From: Mesorhizobium kowhaii
GTDB lineage: Bacteria; Pseudomonadota; Alphaproteobacteria; Rhizobiales; Rhizobiaceae
NCBI RefSeq assembly: GCF_003253745.1
Contig: NZ_MZXV01000080.1
Span: 330,001 to 394,000 of the forward strand
Length of the DNA: 64,000 nucleotides
Direction: 5' to 3'
The notes below the pieces were generated by a model, which did not search any database, had not been told where the DNA came from, and worked only from the letters and a program-made list of their open reading frames with translations. Shown here piece by piece: positions 20,888-30,372 of the stretch (position 1 is the first letter of the stretch; every line of letters begins with the position of its first letter). The position numbers and the translations under genes are program-made.

Positions 20888-21756
20888 GAGGCAGCACCCC
20901 TGAGACGCGGCGCCTCGGACGAACCTGCATTGACCGCGAAATCCCGCGCATTTTTGAGATTGGGAATCTTCTTGCGCGCCGCCGCCGACTGCGCCGGATC
21001 GATCTCGGCAACGATCACCGCCGGCTCGTCATGCGCGGCTTCCGCGATGATGCGGCCCCAGGGGTCGACGATCAGCGAATGGCCATAGGTCTCGCGGCCG
21101 TCCTCATGCAGGCCGCCTTGCGCCGCGGCAACGACATAGGCGCCGTTCTCGATGGCGCGTGCCCTCAGCAGCACGTGCCAGTGCGCCTCGCCCGTCTGAC
21201 GGGTGAAGGCGGCGGGCACGGAAAGCAGGTCGGCACCGGCCAGCGCCTCGGCGCGGAACAATTGCGGAAACCGCAAATCGTAGCAAACGGCGAAACCCAG
21301 TTTCGCGCCCGCGATCTCGGTGACGACAGCCTCGGTACCCGGTTCGTAGGCGGCGGATTCGCGCCAGCTCTCGCCATTGTCGAGATCGACGTCGAACATG
21401 TGGATCTTGTCGTAGGTGGCAAGCGTGGCGCCGTCCGGGCCGAACAGCAGCGCCCGGTTGGCGAGCTTGCCGTCGGCGCGCAGGATGGCGGTCGAGCCGA
21501 TATGCAGGAAGACACCGAGTTCGCTCGCCAGTCTGCGCGCGGTCGCGACGACGATGTCCTTGTCCTCGGAGGTGAAGGAGGCGGCGCGCGCTTCCTTGTC
21601 GCGGATCAGCGCCCCGGTCATTTCCGGCGTCTGGATGTAGGTCGCACCTTGGGCCGCGGCTTCACGCACCAGCCGTTCGAGATCGACCGCGTTGCGTTCG
21701 GGACTTTCGCCTGAACGCATCTGGATCGCAGCGGCCTTGAAAACACCCATCGTCAT
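20884..21756 (-). CDS. Carbon-nitrogen hydrolase (Nit1/Nit2-like amidase)
   Basis: A 290-residue nitrilase-superfamily enzyme with the Glu-Lys-Cys triad visible: TPEM, TYDKIHMFDVDL and AVCYDLRFPQL. The DNGESWRESAAYEPG-type segment matches the Nit1/Nit2 branch, which repairs deaminated glutathione or hydrolyses omega-amides. Its ATG overlaps the grxC stop by four bases (ATGA), and linkage to glutaredoxin supports a glutathione-related role. Confidence 0.92.
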   Translation of the reverse strand: MTMGVFKAAAIQMRSGESPERNAVDLERLVREAAAQGATYIQTPEMTGALIRDKEARAASFTSEDKDIVVATARRLASELGVFLHIGSTAILRADGKLANRALLFGPDGATLATYDKIHMFDVDLDNGESWRESAAYEPGTEAVVTEIAGAKLGFAVCYDLRFPQLFRAEALAGADLLSVPAAFTRQTGEAHWHVLLRARAIENGAYVVAAAQGGLHEDGRETYGHSLIVDPWGRIIAEAAHDEPAVIVAEIDPAQSAAARKKIPNLKNARDFAVNAGSSEAPRLRGAAS

Positions 21757-22031
21757 ATCCCTCGAATCGTCGCGCCGTTGGCGAGCAGTTTGTCCAGCCG
21801 GCCTTCGGCCTCCAGCTCGTGCAGGTCGTCGCAGCCGCCGACATGCGTATCGCCGATGAAAATCTGCGGAAAGGTCGAGCGGCCTTGGGCGCGGGAAATC
21901 ATCTCCTGGCGCAGTTCGGGCGAGAAGGAGGCGTCGTGCTCGGTAAAGGCGACGCCCTTGCGCTCGAGCAGCCGCTTGGCTGCCGTGCAATAGCCGCACA
22001 TCATGCGGGTGTAGATGGTGACATCGACCAT
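21753..22031 (-). CDS. grxC: Glutaredoxin 3
   Basis: A 92-residue dithiol glutaredoxin with active site MMCGYCTAAKRLL, the TFPQIFIGD cis-proline strand and the GGCDDL glutathione-binding end. It reduces protein disulfides with glutathione. It is the first gene of a tight run with the nitrilase and DUF1178 genes. Confidence 0.95.
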   Translation of the reverse strand: MVDVTIYTRMMCGYCTAAKRLLERKGVAFTEHDASFSPELRQEMISRAQGRSTFPQIFIGDTHVGGCDDLHELEAEGRLDKLLANGATIRGI

Positions 22032-22058
22032 GACGAATTTCCGCTGTTCGTTGCCTAC

Positions 22059-22847
22059 TTATATAGTCGCGGACTCGTCCGCCCGAAAGTCCCCCGGCAA
22101 CACACGCGCAAAGGTCAGCACGTCGACGGCGCCGGCGCCACCTCTTTTCAGCGCCTTGGTTGCGGCACGAACGGTGGCGCCTGTGGTGTAGACGTCATCG
22201 ATCAACAGCACCCTGCGGCCGGCAATCTCGATTTCCGCTTCGGCGGGCACCCGAAAGGCGGCCCGCACATTCTCCTCGCGTTCCTGCCTCTCCAGCCCAA
22301 CCTGCTGGCGGGTGAGTTTTACGCGCCGCACCGCCGAGGGTGCGAAGGGCAATTGGCTGAGCACGGAGACCGCCCTGGCCAGTTCCGCCGACTGGTTGAA
22401 GCGACGCTTGAAAAAGCGCCGCCAGTGCAGCGGCACCGGCACCACCACATCCGCCTCGGCGATGAGATCGGCGCCGGCGCGCACCATCCAGCGCGCCATC
22501 CATGGCGCAAGATCCGTGCGATCCTGGTATTTCAGCCCTTGCACCATCTGGCGGGCGACGCCGGAATAAGCAACGGCGGCCCGCGCCCGCTCGAAGGGCG
22601 GCGGATCGGCGATCGCCTCGGCGGATAGAAAGCCCTCGCCCATATGGTGGGTGAACGGCGTGCCCATCACCGGGCACCATGGCCGTTCCAGGAGCCGCAG
22701 CTTCGGCCAGCAGGCGCCACACAGAACGCCGGGCTGCGAGACATGCCGGCGGCAACCGGCGCAGACCGGCGGAAACAAAATGCGCGCCGGCCAGCCGAAG
22801 GCCGATCGGGCCAGGCTCTTGATCTCGATGGGCTTGATCTTGGGCAT
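22059..22847 (-). CDS. ComF family phosphoribosyltransferase-like protein
   Basis: A 262-residue ComF/GntX-type protein. It has an N-terminal zinc-finger-like CAGCRRHVSQPGVLCGACW and a C-terminal phosphoribosyltransferase domain with the PRPP loop VLLIDDVYTTGATVRAA. ComF proteins are linked to DNA uptake in transformable bacteria; in rhizobia the role is unclear. The start at 22847 (MPKIKPIEIK) is set by length and lacks a strong ribosome site. It diverges from the methyltransferase gene. Confidence 0.9.
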   Translation of the reverse strand: MPKIKPIEIKSLARSAFGWPARILFPPVCAGCRRHVSQPGVLCGACWPKLRLLERPWCPVMGTPFTHHMGEGFLSAEAIADPPPFERARAAVAYSGVARQMVQGLKYQDRTDLAPWMARWMVRAGADLIAEADVVVPVPLHWRRFFKRRFNQSAELARAVSVLSQLPFAPSAVRRVKLTRQQVGLERQEREENVRAAFRVPAEAEIEIAGRRVLLIDDVYTTGATVRAATKALKRGGAGAVDVLTFARVLPGDFRADESATI

Positions 22848-22890
22848 CGGATCGGCCACGTGGTTGGTCCTGCGCGCCACTATATGAACT

Positions 22891-23799
22891 ATGTCAGAGC
22901 GTGGACAATCAAGGATTTGCCGGTTGCAGCCGATAATGGATATTTCTCTCTGGCTGGCGCACAAGCGGCGCGCGCTTGCCCATCCGGTTGACGGCGCGGA
23001 TTTCCTCATGCGCCGCACGGCCGAGGATCTTGCCGACCGGCTGGATGCCGTCGAGCGCCGGTTCGGCAAGGCAGCGGTGCTGTTTTGCCAGACGCCGGCG
23101 GCAGCCGAAACGCTTGCCGAGAGCTGCAAGGTCGCGCACATTGTCCGCGTCGAGGCGGACACGGCTTTCCTGACTGGCGGCGGCGTCGGCTTGATCGCAC
23201 CGCTCGAAACCGTGCCGTTCGAACCGGAAAGCCTCGATCTGGCGGTCTCCCTTCTGTCGCTGCAGGCGATGAACGATGTCCCGGGCATGCTGATCCAGAT
23301 CCGCCGCGCGCTGCGGCCGGACGGGCTTTTCCTCGGCGCCTTTGCCGGCGCCGGCACGCTTTTCGAGTTGCGCGAAAGCCTGCTTGCGGCCGAGACCGAG
23401 CTTTACGGCGGCGCCAGCCCGCGTGTCATCCCGTTCACCGATGTGCGCGATGCCGGCGCGCTACTGCAGCGCGCCGGTCTCGCTCTGCCGGTCGCCGACG
23501 TCGAGACGGTGACGGTGCGCTATGCCAGCCTGTTCGGCCTGATGGCGGATCTGCGGGCCATGGGCGAAACCAGCGCGCTCACCGATCGCAGCCGCCGGCC
23601 CGGGGCACGCAAGCTGTTTGCCCGCGCGGCTGAAATCTACGCCGAGCGGTTTTCCGACCTCGACGGCCGCGTAAGGGCAAGTTTCTCGATTGTCTGGATG
23701 TCCGGCTGGGCGCCCGACGCCTCGCAGCAAAAACCGCTGAAGCCGGGTTCGGCCAAGGTCTCGCTGAAGACGATACTGGAGGCTCCCGACGGGCAATGA
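22891..23799 (+). CDS. SAM-dependent methyltransferase (BioC/NDUFAF5-like)
   Basis: A 302-residue class I methyltransferase-fold protein. Conserved blocks are HKRRALAHPVDGADFLMRR, VPFEPESLDLAVSLLSLQAM and the post-motif RPDGLFLGAFAGAGTLFELR. This matches the alphaproteobacterial family related to mitochondrial NDUFAF5. Motif I is degenerate (VLFCQTPAAAETLAES), so cofactor use may be reduced. Start 22891 or 22936 (MDISLWL) are both possible; neither has a good ribosome site. Confidence 0.8.
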   Translation: MSERGQSRICRLQPIMDISLWLAHKRRALAHPVDGADFLMRRTAEDLADRLDAVERRFGKAAVLFCQTPAAAETLAESCKVAHIVRVEADTAFLTGGGVGLIAPLETVPFEPESLDLAVSLLSLQAMNDVPGMLIQIRRALRPDGLFLGAFAGAGTLFELRESLLAAETELYGGASPRVIPFTDVRDAGALLQRAGLALPVADVETVTVRYASLFGLMADLRAMGETSALTDRSRRPGARKLFARAAEIYAERFSDLDGRVRASFSIVWMSGWAPDASQQKPLKPGSAKVSLKTILEAPDGQ

Positions 23800-23826
23800 T
23801 CCGGTCCGTGGACACGGACAGCCAGG

Positions 23827-24006
23827 TCAGGGTGCGAAGGCGTTCGCAAGCCTGCTGCTGTTGTCGCTGAACAGCCAGGTGATCGAGTTGGAGACCTGAC
23901 CTATGCCGCCGACAATCGCCAGCGACAGCACGGCGATGATAAGGCCATATTCGATGGCCGTGGCGCCGTTCTCGTCCTTCAGAAATCCCAGCAGCACTGC
24001 TTTCAT
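23827..24006 (-). CDS. Flp/Fap-type pilin, 59 aa
   Basis: A small gene encoding a typical Flp pilin. A short basic leader ends in KDENG, then the processing-site pattern G|ATAIEYGLI with Glu at +5, a 20-residue hydrophobic helix and a short polar tail ending in NAFAP. Flp pilins are cut by a TadV-type prepilin peptidase and assembled by Tad machinery. No tad/cpa genes are in the window, so this is an orphan copy. GAGAGGGG and GAGG lie upstream of the ATG. Confidence 0.85.
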   Translation of the reverse strand: MKAVLLGFLKDENGATAIEYGLIIAVLSLAIVGGIGQVSNSITWLFSDNSSRLANAFAP

Positions 24007-24115
24007 GACCTCAACCCCTCTCGCCAGGACCTTACCGCCGATCTGTTAAGAAAGGTTAACGGCAAAGGCTTAACAGGCGGTGAAACCGCCGCCTTGCCGA
24101 AATCTCTTAACCATG

Positions 24116-24433
24116 TCAGCAGTCGCCGCTGCTTCTGCCATTGGACCTGATGATGCAGACCGAACTGGGTTGCGGCTGCAGCACGCTGCGGCGCACCGTA
24201 TAGGTTTCGCGATGGCTGACCGAGCCGGTGGCCGTCATGTCGAGCCCGACGGCAAGATCATCGCGGGCCGACAGCGAACGCGTCTGGCTATCGAGGAAAG
24301 GTGCCGCGATCAGCGCCAGCGCCACCGCGGCCGAACCGAACAGAAGCGTGATGCGCAATATGCCCATGCCCGCGTCGGCGGTGCGAAAACCGCGCTCGGG
24401 CCGGATCGAGTCCCAATCCCTGTCTAGGCTCAT
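24116..24433 (-). CDS. Hypothetical protein with one membrane helix
   Basis: A 105-residue protein not recognised by family. The N-terminus is polar (RDWDSIRPERG), followed by one hydrophobic helix (ITLLFGSAAVALALIAAPFL) and a polar tail with two cysteines (CIIRS and the terminal C). GGGGAGCG is well placed before the ATG. It lies 109 bp upstream of the Flp pilin on the same strand, so a link to the envelope or to the pilin is possible but unproven. Confidence 0.7.
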   Translation of the reverse strand: MSLDRDWDSIRPERGFRTADAGMGILRITLLFGSAAVALALIAAPFLDSQTRSLSARDDLAVGLDMTATGSVSHRETYTVRRSVLQPQPSSVCIIRSNGRSSGDC

Positions 24434-24561
24434 TCTATCGCTCCCCAGCGAATCGGCGGCGCGGCCGCGAACGACCTTGCTTCACTTTTTCATGACGAGA
24501 TAAATCTTCCATTAACGCTGGCTGATACGACGCCTCGACCGGCAAGCCGGACGGGCGCCCC

Positions 24562-24984
24562 TCAAAGAAGATCGATGAGGAACGGGATCAGCGGCGCATC
24601 GGCCGGCGGCATTGGATAGTCGCGCATCTGCTTTGGCCGCACCCATTTCAGCCCCTGCCCTTCCCTGGGCTGGGCGATGCCTCGGAAGCGGCGGCAGATG
24701 AACAGCGGCATCAGCAGGTGGAAATCGTCGTAGGAATGACTGGCGAAAGTGAGCGGCGCCAGGCAGGGGATGTCGGTCTCGATGCCGATTTCCTCGTGCA
24801 GTTCACGAATGATGCACTGTTCGGGCGTCTCGCCGGGCTCGACCTTGCCACCGGGAAATTCCCACAGGCCAGCAAGTTGCTTGCCCTCGGGCCGCTGTGC
24901 CAGCAGCACGCGGCCATCGGCATCGACCAGCGCGCAGGCGGCGACCAGGAGCAGGCGCTTGCCGGCGATCGCCACATCACTCAT
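24562..24984 (-). CDS. mutT: 8-oxo-dGTP diphosphatase (MutT/Nudix)
   Basis: A 140-residue Nudix hydrolase with the complete box GGKVEPGETPEQCIIRELHE followed by EIG, and WEFPGGK before it. It removes oxidised dGTP from the nucleotide pool. The start at 24984 (MSDVAIAG) follows the GNAT stop by 8 bp. It is the last gene of argJ-GNAT-mutT, an order seen in other rhizobia. Confidence 0.92.
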   Translation of the reverse strand: MSDVAIAGKRLLLVAACALVDADGRVLLAQRPEGKQLAGLWEFPGGKVEPGETPEQCIIRELHEEIGIETDIPCLAPLTFASHSYDDFHLLMPLFICRRFRGIAQPREGQGLKWVRPKQMRDYPMPPADAPLIPFLIDLL

Positions 24985-24992
24985 GCCCAATT

Positions 24993-25775
24993 TCACCCAT
25001 GAACAGGCGGCCGGCGATAGTGATAGCGATAGACCTCGTCGAAGCCGAGCGAACGATAGAGCGCCAGCGCCGGCACATTGCCGGCCTCGACCTGCAGCCA
25101 GGCTTCGCGGGCGCCACGCAGCCGCGCCCATTTCAGCGCCGACAGGATCAGGTTGCGGCCGTGGCCCTTGTTGCGCGCCGACTTGTCGGTGGCGATCTCG
25201 AACAGGCCGGCGAGATCGCCGTCGTGCACGCAGATCAGCGTCGCCAGCGGGTCGGCTCCATCTTCGAGCGCGAACAGCCCGGCCTCGGGCTGGATGGCGC
25301 CGATGATCTCCGACAGGCCGGGTCGCAACGAAACGTCCGAACCGCTGACCTTGAGCGACGCGCCGATGAAGCGACTGATATCCTTCAGCGGGATCTGGTC
25401 CATGGCGGCATCGAGTTGCGCGTCGGCCAGCGGCAGCCGCATCACCAGCGATTCGTCGAAACGGCTCCAGCCCTCGCGGTCGAGATGACTGGCGAGATCG
25501 GGACCCGACAGCGGTGACATGCGGAACGTCAGCGGCCTGCCATAGGCGTCGAAACGGCGGCTGGCCCGGCCGATGCGGTCGGCAATATGCTGGATGTCGC
25601 CGGGATCGAGCGGATTGACCGAATTCAGCCGCTTGGCCGGATGGCCGGCGGTCAGCCGCACCACCCAGGTGCCGTCATAATGGACCGCCGCTGCCGGCCA
25701 GGCGCGGAAGCCGGCCGCCTCGTAGCGGCGCACGATCGCGAGCATGCTTGCCGGATGCCTGGAAGCCAAAGCCAT
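24993..25775 (-). CDS. GNAT family N-acetyltransferase
   Basis: A 260-residue protein whose C-terminal half is a GNAT domain. The acetyl-CoA loop is SARNKGHGRNLILSALKWA and the final strand is ALALYRSLGFDEVYRYHYR. The N-terminal half is a degenerate, possibly second GNAT-like repeat. The substrate is unknown. The ATG shares a base with the argJ stop (TGATG), so it is translationally coupled to arginine biosynthesis. Confidence 0.88.
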   Translation of the reverse strand: MALASRHPASMLAIVRRYEAAGFRAWPAAAVHYDGTWVVRLTAGHPAKRLNSVNPLDPGDIQHIADRIGRASRRFDAYGRPLTFRMSPLSGPDLASHLDREGWSRFDESLVMRLPLADAQLDAAMDQIPLKDISRFIGASLKVSGSDVSLRPGLSEIIGAIQPEAGLFALEDGADPLATLICVHDGDLAGLFEIATDKSARNKGHGRNLILSALKWARLRGAREAWLQVEAGNVPALALYRSLGFDEVYRYHYRRPPVHG

Positions 25776-27016
25776 CAGCTCCGATAATCGCCATTGATGG
25801 CGACATATTCCTTGGTGAGATCGCAGGTCCACACCGTCGCCTTGCCGCGACCGATGCCGATATCGGCACGGATGCGGATATCGTCGCGCCTCATGTAGGC
25901 CGAGGTCGCTTCCTCGGAATAGCCGGGATCGCGCTCGCCCTCATGCGCCAGCCGGTTTTCGCCGAACCAGATCGACAACCGGTCGCGGTCAGCGGGCTCG
26001 CCAGCCTTGCCGACGGCCATGACGACACGCCCCCAATTGGCGTCCTCGCCGGCGACCGCGGTCTTGACCAGCGGCGAATTGGCGATCGACAGCGCGATGC
26101 GCTTGGCCGACCGCGCCGACTTGGCGCCGGTGACGGTGACTTCGACCTGCTTGCGGGCGCCCTCGCCGTCGCGCACCACTTGCAGCGCCAGCGATTTCAG
26201 CACCTTGCCGAGCGCCCGGCGGAACGCGCCAAGGCGGGCATCCTTCGGGTCCGTTATATCAGGCGCGCCACGGCTGGCGGCCTTGCCGGTGGCAAAGAAC
26301 AGCAGCGTGTCGCTGGTCGAAGTGTCGCTGTCGACGGTGACCGCGTTGAAGGTCTTGGCCGTGCCGCGCGACAACAGGTCCTGCAACACGGGTGCGGCGA
26401 TCGGCGCGTCGGTGGCGACGAAGGACAGCATCGTTGCCATGTCGGGCGCGATCATCCCGGCGCCCTTGGAGATGCCGTTGATGGTGACATCGGTGTCGCC
26501 GAGCTTGACGGTTGCGGTCGCCACTTTCGGATAGGTATCCGTGGTCATGATCGCCTTTGCCGCTTCGGTCCACAAACCAGGCTTGCCGTTGCTGACCAGT
26601 CCCGCCAGCAAATGGCTGAACTTGCTGGTGTCGAGCGGCTCGCCGATGACGCCGGTCGAGGCCAGGAAAACCTCGCTCGCCTTGCAGCCGGCAGCCTTCG
26701 CCGCGGCTTCGCCCGTCAGTGCAGTGGACTCGCGGCCCTTCTTGCCGGTGAAGGCGTTGGCGTTCCCGGAATTGACGACCAGCACCCGCGCCTTGCCGGC
26801 GCCGAGATTCTGCCGGCAGAAATCGACCGGCGCCGAGGGGCATTTCGATTTCGTGAACACACCGGCGACCGCGGTGCCTTCATCGAACACCATGGTCAGC
26901 AGGTCGGTGCGGTTCTTGTACTTTATCCCCGCCTCGGCGGTGGCGATGCGCACCCCCTCAATGGCCGGCATCTTGGGGTATTTCTTCGGCGCAAGCGGCG
27001 AAATCGTCGTGGACAT
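25775..27016 (-). CDS. argJ: Bifunctional ornithine acetyltransferase / N-acetylglutamate synthase
   Basis: A 413-residue ArgJ enzyme, which recycles the acetyl group between acetylornithine and glutamate. The self-cleavage site is within [10 protein letters not shown]; the threonine becomes the nucleophile of the beta chain. Start 27016 ([17 protein letters not shown]) has GAGGTCCCC upstream. It diverges from the caspase-like gene across a 153-bp gap. Confidence 0.97.
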   Translation of the reverse strand: MSTTISPLAPKKYPKMPAIEGVRIATAEAGIKYKNRTDLLTMVFDEGTAVAGVFTKSKCPSAPVDFCRQNLGAGKARVLVVNSGNANAFTGKKGRESTALTGEAAAKAAGCKASEVFLASTGVIGEPLDTSKFSHLLAGLVSNGKPGLWTEAAKAIMTTDTYPKVATATVKLGDTDVTINGISKGAGMIAPDMATMLSFVATDAPIAAPVLQDLLSRGTAKTFNAVTVDSDTSTSDTLLFFATGKAASRGAPDITDPKDARLGAFRRALGKVLKSLALQVVRDGEGARKQVEVTVTGAKSARSAKRIALSIANSPLVKTAVAGEDANWGRVVMAVGKAGEPADRDRLSIWFGENRLAHEGERDPGYSEEATSAYMRRDDIRIRADIGIGRGKATVWTCDLTKEYVAINGDYRS

Positions 27017-27169
27017 GGGGACCTCGGGCGGGAAAATCGCAAGGGAAGGCCGGTTTGCCCGATACGACGCGCGGGCGCAAGGGCGTTTCGCTTGTCGCCA
27101 GGGGCGGAAACCCAATCGGGATTAAGCCTGCATTTCAAATCTGTTGGCGTCGCCGGGGCCGATGACGTT

Positions 27170-28412
27170 ATGATCTTCCGCGAGGGCAGGCTTGCGATCC
27201 TCGCATGGGCATTTCTGGGACTTTTGCTGCTGAGCGTCGATGCACAGCCGCAACGGCGCGTGGCGCTGGTCATCGGCAACGGCACCTATGCCGAAGCCGG
27301 TACGCTGGCCAATCCGGTCAACGACGCGCTCGACATCGCCGACAAGCTGCGCTCCATCGGCTTCGAGGTCATCGAAGGCAATGATCTCGGCAAGCGTGAG
27401 CTCGAACGCAGCATCGGCGAGTTCTCCGACGCGCTCGAAGGCGCCGGCGTCGGGCTTTTCTACTATGCCGGCCACGGCCTGCAGGTCGAGGGGCGCAATT
27501 ACATCGTGCCGGTCGACGCCAGGCTCGACATGCCGGTCAAGCTGCAACTCGAGGCCGTGCCGATCGACGAAGTCCTCGACATCATGGAACAGCAGACCAA
27601 GGTCAGCCTGGTGTTTCTCGATGCCTGCCGCAACAACCCGTTTGCCCGCAGCCTGAGCCGCACAGCCACCACCCGCTCGGCAACAGCGCTGGCCGGGCTG
27701 GCGCAGTTCGATTCGACGCGCGGCTCGTTCATTGCCTTCTCGACCGCGCCAGGTGCGGTCGCCATGGACGGAAGCGGGCGCAACTCGCCCTTCGCCGAAG
27801 CATTGCTGCGGCACATCGCCGAGCCCGGCCAGAGCATCAACGACATGATGATCGCGGTGCGCCGAGACGTGGTGTCGCAAACGCGCGAGGCGCAACGCCC
27901 CTGGGAGCAAGGCTCGCTGCTCGAGCGCTTCGAATTTGTCTCGGACGGACAACCCGCTCAGCCACCGAAGCCGGCCGCGGCTCCGGCGCCTTCGACTGAA
28001 GTTGCCGCGCTTGAACGCTCGGTGGGTGACGACAAGGGCTCGATCGAGAAATTCCTGCGCCGGGACTATCTAACGCCGGACACCAAGGCGATGAGCGAGA
28101 CCGTCAAGCGGCTCTACGGCCCCTCCGCCACCATTTTCGGCACCCGCTACGACGCCGACGCCATCGTCAAGGTGAAGACCGACTGGTTCGCGCAGTGGGC
28201 CCTCCTGGTCGCTCGGCCTGGAGCCCGGCAGCCTGGAGGTCACCCCGCACGGCGAGGACCGCGCCGAGGCGGTCTTCGCGATGCGCTATGATTATCTGCC
28301 GAAGGACAAGTCGGCGGTGCGCCTGACCGGCAAGGCGCGGGTGACGCTTGGCCTGGTCAAGGCCGACGGCGGCTGGCGCATCGAGTCCGAGACATCGCAA
28401 GCGATGCAATAG
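27170..28412 (+). pseudogene. Secreted caspase-fold (C14) protein, probable frameshift
   Basis: A signal peptide (LAILAWAFLGLLLLSVDAQ) is followed by a p20-like caspase domain: RRVALVIGNGTYAE, catalytic His in FYYAGHGLQVEG and catalytic Cys in VFLDACRNNPFA. A proline-rich linker follows and then a C-terminal domain. In the initial frame the protein ends at 28291 with a low-complexity arginine-rich tail. One extra C near 28200-28205 explains this: in the +1 frame the sequence continues coherently (SWSLGLEPGSLEV to ESETSQAMQ) to a stop at 28412. A sequencing error or a real truncation is possible. The caspase domain is intact either way. Confidence 0.8.
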
Positions 28413-28526
28413 ACACCGGCCGGCGCCGCCATCGTCACCGGCTTTCAGAAGCCTGAAAACGGGCCGTTTCGTTTGATCGCCGGGTCACGTATATTGCCGG
28501 CGAAGTTGTTGACGAGGACGACAGGA

Positions 28527-29126
28527 ATGGCCGCAGACGCCGATCCGGCGCGCAAATCGATTGGCGCTCGGCGCAATCCCGACAGCGCCGACGCCATTCT
28601 CGAAGCCGCCGAGGCAGTACTGGTCGAGGCCGGCTATGCCGGTTTCTCGATCGAGGCGGTGGCGCGGCGGGCTCGTGCCGGAAAACCCACCATCTATCGC
28701 TGGTGGCCGAGCAAGGCCGCATTGCTGCTTGAGGTCTACCAGCGCCAGAAACGCGTCGATGTTCCCGATACCGGCCGACTGGAGGAGGATCTCGTCGGCT
28801 TCCTGAAAAACCTGTTCGCCCACTGGCGCGAGACATCGTCTGGCAGCGTGTTCCGGTCGCTGATCGCCGAGGCGCAGTCGGATGATACGGCGTCCGCGTC
28901 ACTTGCCGGCTATGCGCTCGGCCGACGCTCGCATACCGGCCAGATACTCGAACGCGCCAAGGCAAGGGGCGAAATCGGCGTCGACATCGATTCAGCGCTG
29001 GTCGCCGACCTGATCGCCTCTTTCGCCTGGAAGCATCTGTTGACCAACCGGCTCGACGAGGATGAAGCGACCATACGCAAGACGGTCAACTACGTGATGC
29101 GAGGCATAGCCGCACCCGGAAAGTAA
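28527..29126 (+). CDS. TetR family transcriptional regulator
   Basis: A 199-residue regulator. The N-terminal helix-turn-helix is DAILEAAEAVLVEAGYAGFS, then IEAVARRARAGKPTIYRWWP, and a C-terminal ligand domain follows. Start 28527 follows GAGGACGACAGG. It lies 114 bp after the caspase-like gene on the same strand, and converges with ppiC. The target is unknown; no adjacent efflux or catabolic gene points to one. Confidence 0.9.
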   Translation: MAADADPARKSIGARRNPDSADAILEAAEAVLVEAGYAGFSIEAVARRARAGKPTIYRWWPSKAALLLEVYQRQKRVDVPDTGRLEEDLVGFLKNLFAHWRETSSGSVFRSLIAEAQSDDTASASLAGYALGRRSHTGQILERAKARGEIGVDIDSALVADLIASFAWKHLLTNRLDEDEATIRKTVNYVMRGIAAPGK

Positions 29127-29150
29127 AAAAGCGGCCGGCGCCGGCTGACA

Positions 29151-29185
29151 AAAAAGGGCGCGGCAACCCTTGGCTGCCGCGCCCT
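29151..29185 (-). terminator. Terminator of the PpiC-type foldase gene
   Basis: An 11-bp perfect stem, AGGGCGCGGCA (29155-29165) and TGCCGCGCCCT (29175-29185), with a nine-base loop. On the minus strand it continues into TTTTTTGTC. It sits just after the foldase stop at 29206. Confidence 0.85.
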
Positions 29186-29205
29186 CTTCAAAAATTCCTT
29201 CAGGC

Positions 29206-30123
29206 TTACTTGGCGCTTTCCAGCGTCTCGACCGCCTTCTTCAGGTTCGCATCGGGGATCTCGACCTTGGCGCCGCCGCGCAGCGACTTGACCAGCGCAA
29301 AATACTTGTCGCGGATGACCGCCTGCTTGGCCTGGTCCTTGACGTCGTCGAACGCCGGCGGCTGCTTGGTGCGCTTGTCCTCGAGCTTGATGACATGCCA
29401 GCCGAACTGCGACTGCACCGGCTGCTCGGTGTATTTGCCGACCTCGAGCGCGAAGGCCGCCTTGTCGAACTCCGGCACCATCTGGCCAGGTCCGAACCAG
29501 CCGAGATCGCCGCCACTGGTCTTGCCTGAGGGATCGCTGGTGTGCTCGTTGGCGAGCTTCTGGAAGTCGGCGCCGCCGTCGAGCTGCTTGATGATGGCCT
29601 CGGCCTCTTCCTTCGTCTTCACGAGGATGTGACGGGCATGCACCTCGTTAGTGGGCGGCGTGTTGGCGATCTCCTGGTCATAGCGGGCGCGAACCTCGGC
29701 GTCGGTGACCTTGTCGACGACGCCCTTCTCGACCATCTCGCCATGCAGCGCGCGCTGCTGCAGGAAGGCCATGCGGCGCTGGAAGTCGGGATCCTTGTCG
29801 AGGCCGGTGGTGACCGCCTGGGCGGCCATGACGCGGATTTCGATGGCCGCCGAAAGGGCCGCGGCGCGGCGCTGCTCGGCCGGCAGCTGGGCGAATTGCT
29901 GCGACAGCTCGCCTTCGGCAAGCACGAGGTCGGCTTCGGTCAAGGGCTGGCCGTTGATCGTGGCGACCACGGTATTCGGATCGACCGGTGCCGCGGCAGG
30001 TGCTGCTGCATCCGCCGGAGCGGGAGCGGTCTGTTGCGCCATCAGCGGCGACAGCGAAAGGGCCGACAAGCCGAAGGCCAGACCAAAGCTGGCGAGCGAC
30101 GCGCGGCGGAACAACAAGGACAT
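29206..30123 (-). CDS. Parvulin-type (PpiC) peptidyl-prolyl isomerase
   Basis: A 305-residue exported foldase. A signal peptide ends near SPLMAQQ, an Ala/Pro-rich linker follows, then a SurA-N-like helical region (about residues 50-150) and a rotamase domain with VHARHILVKTKEEAEAII and GGDLGWFGPGQMVPEFDKAA. It probably assists folding of outer-membrane or periplasmic proteins. GGAG lies before the ATG. It is divergent from secA, so export and periplasmic folding functions sit side by side. Confidence 0.93.
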   Translation of the reverse strand: MSLLFRRASLASFGLAFGLSALSLSPLMAQQTAPAPADAAAPAAAPVDPNTVVATINGQPLTEADLVLAEGELSQQFAQLPAEQRRAAALSAAIEIRVMAAQAVTTGLDKDPDFQRRMAFLQQRALHGEMVEKGVVDKVTDAEVRARYDQEIANTPPTNEVHARHILVKTKEEAEAIIKQLDGGADFQKLANEHTSDPSGKTSGGDLGWFGPGQMVPEFDKAAFALEVGKYTEQPVQSQFGWHVIKLEDKRTKQPPAFDDVKDQAKQAVIRDKYFALVKSLRGGAKVEIPDANLKKAVETLESAK

Positions 30124-30372
30124 AAGATGACTCCGGTAAGGGATTATGAGGGCGGGAAGGTTTCCAGATCAGCCGGATTGTGGCGGAATTTGGCGCGACC
30201 GGCAGGGCCAGCGCGGCGTTGACATCAGTTGAGCCCCCTCTTATCTGTCCAACGACTTTGCGTCCAGAACCGTTTTCCGGGCGCTTTTTGTGTTTGTCCG
30301 CGTTCACGTGGATTTGATGGGGCCGGCCGGCGCCCATCTCAAGATTGAGAATTCTATCGAAAGGACCATTGG

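Noticed and set aside
25748-27169. A 474-residue N-terminal extension of the caspase-like protein
   Set aside because: This part is antisense to argJ; the signal peptide and ATG at 27170 give the real start.
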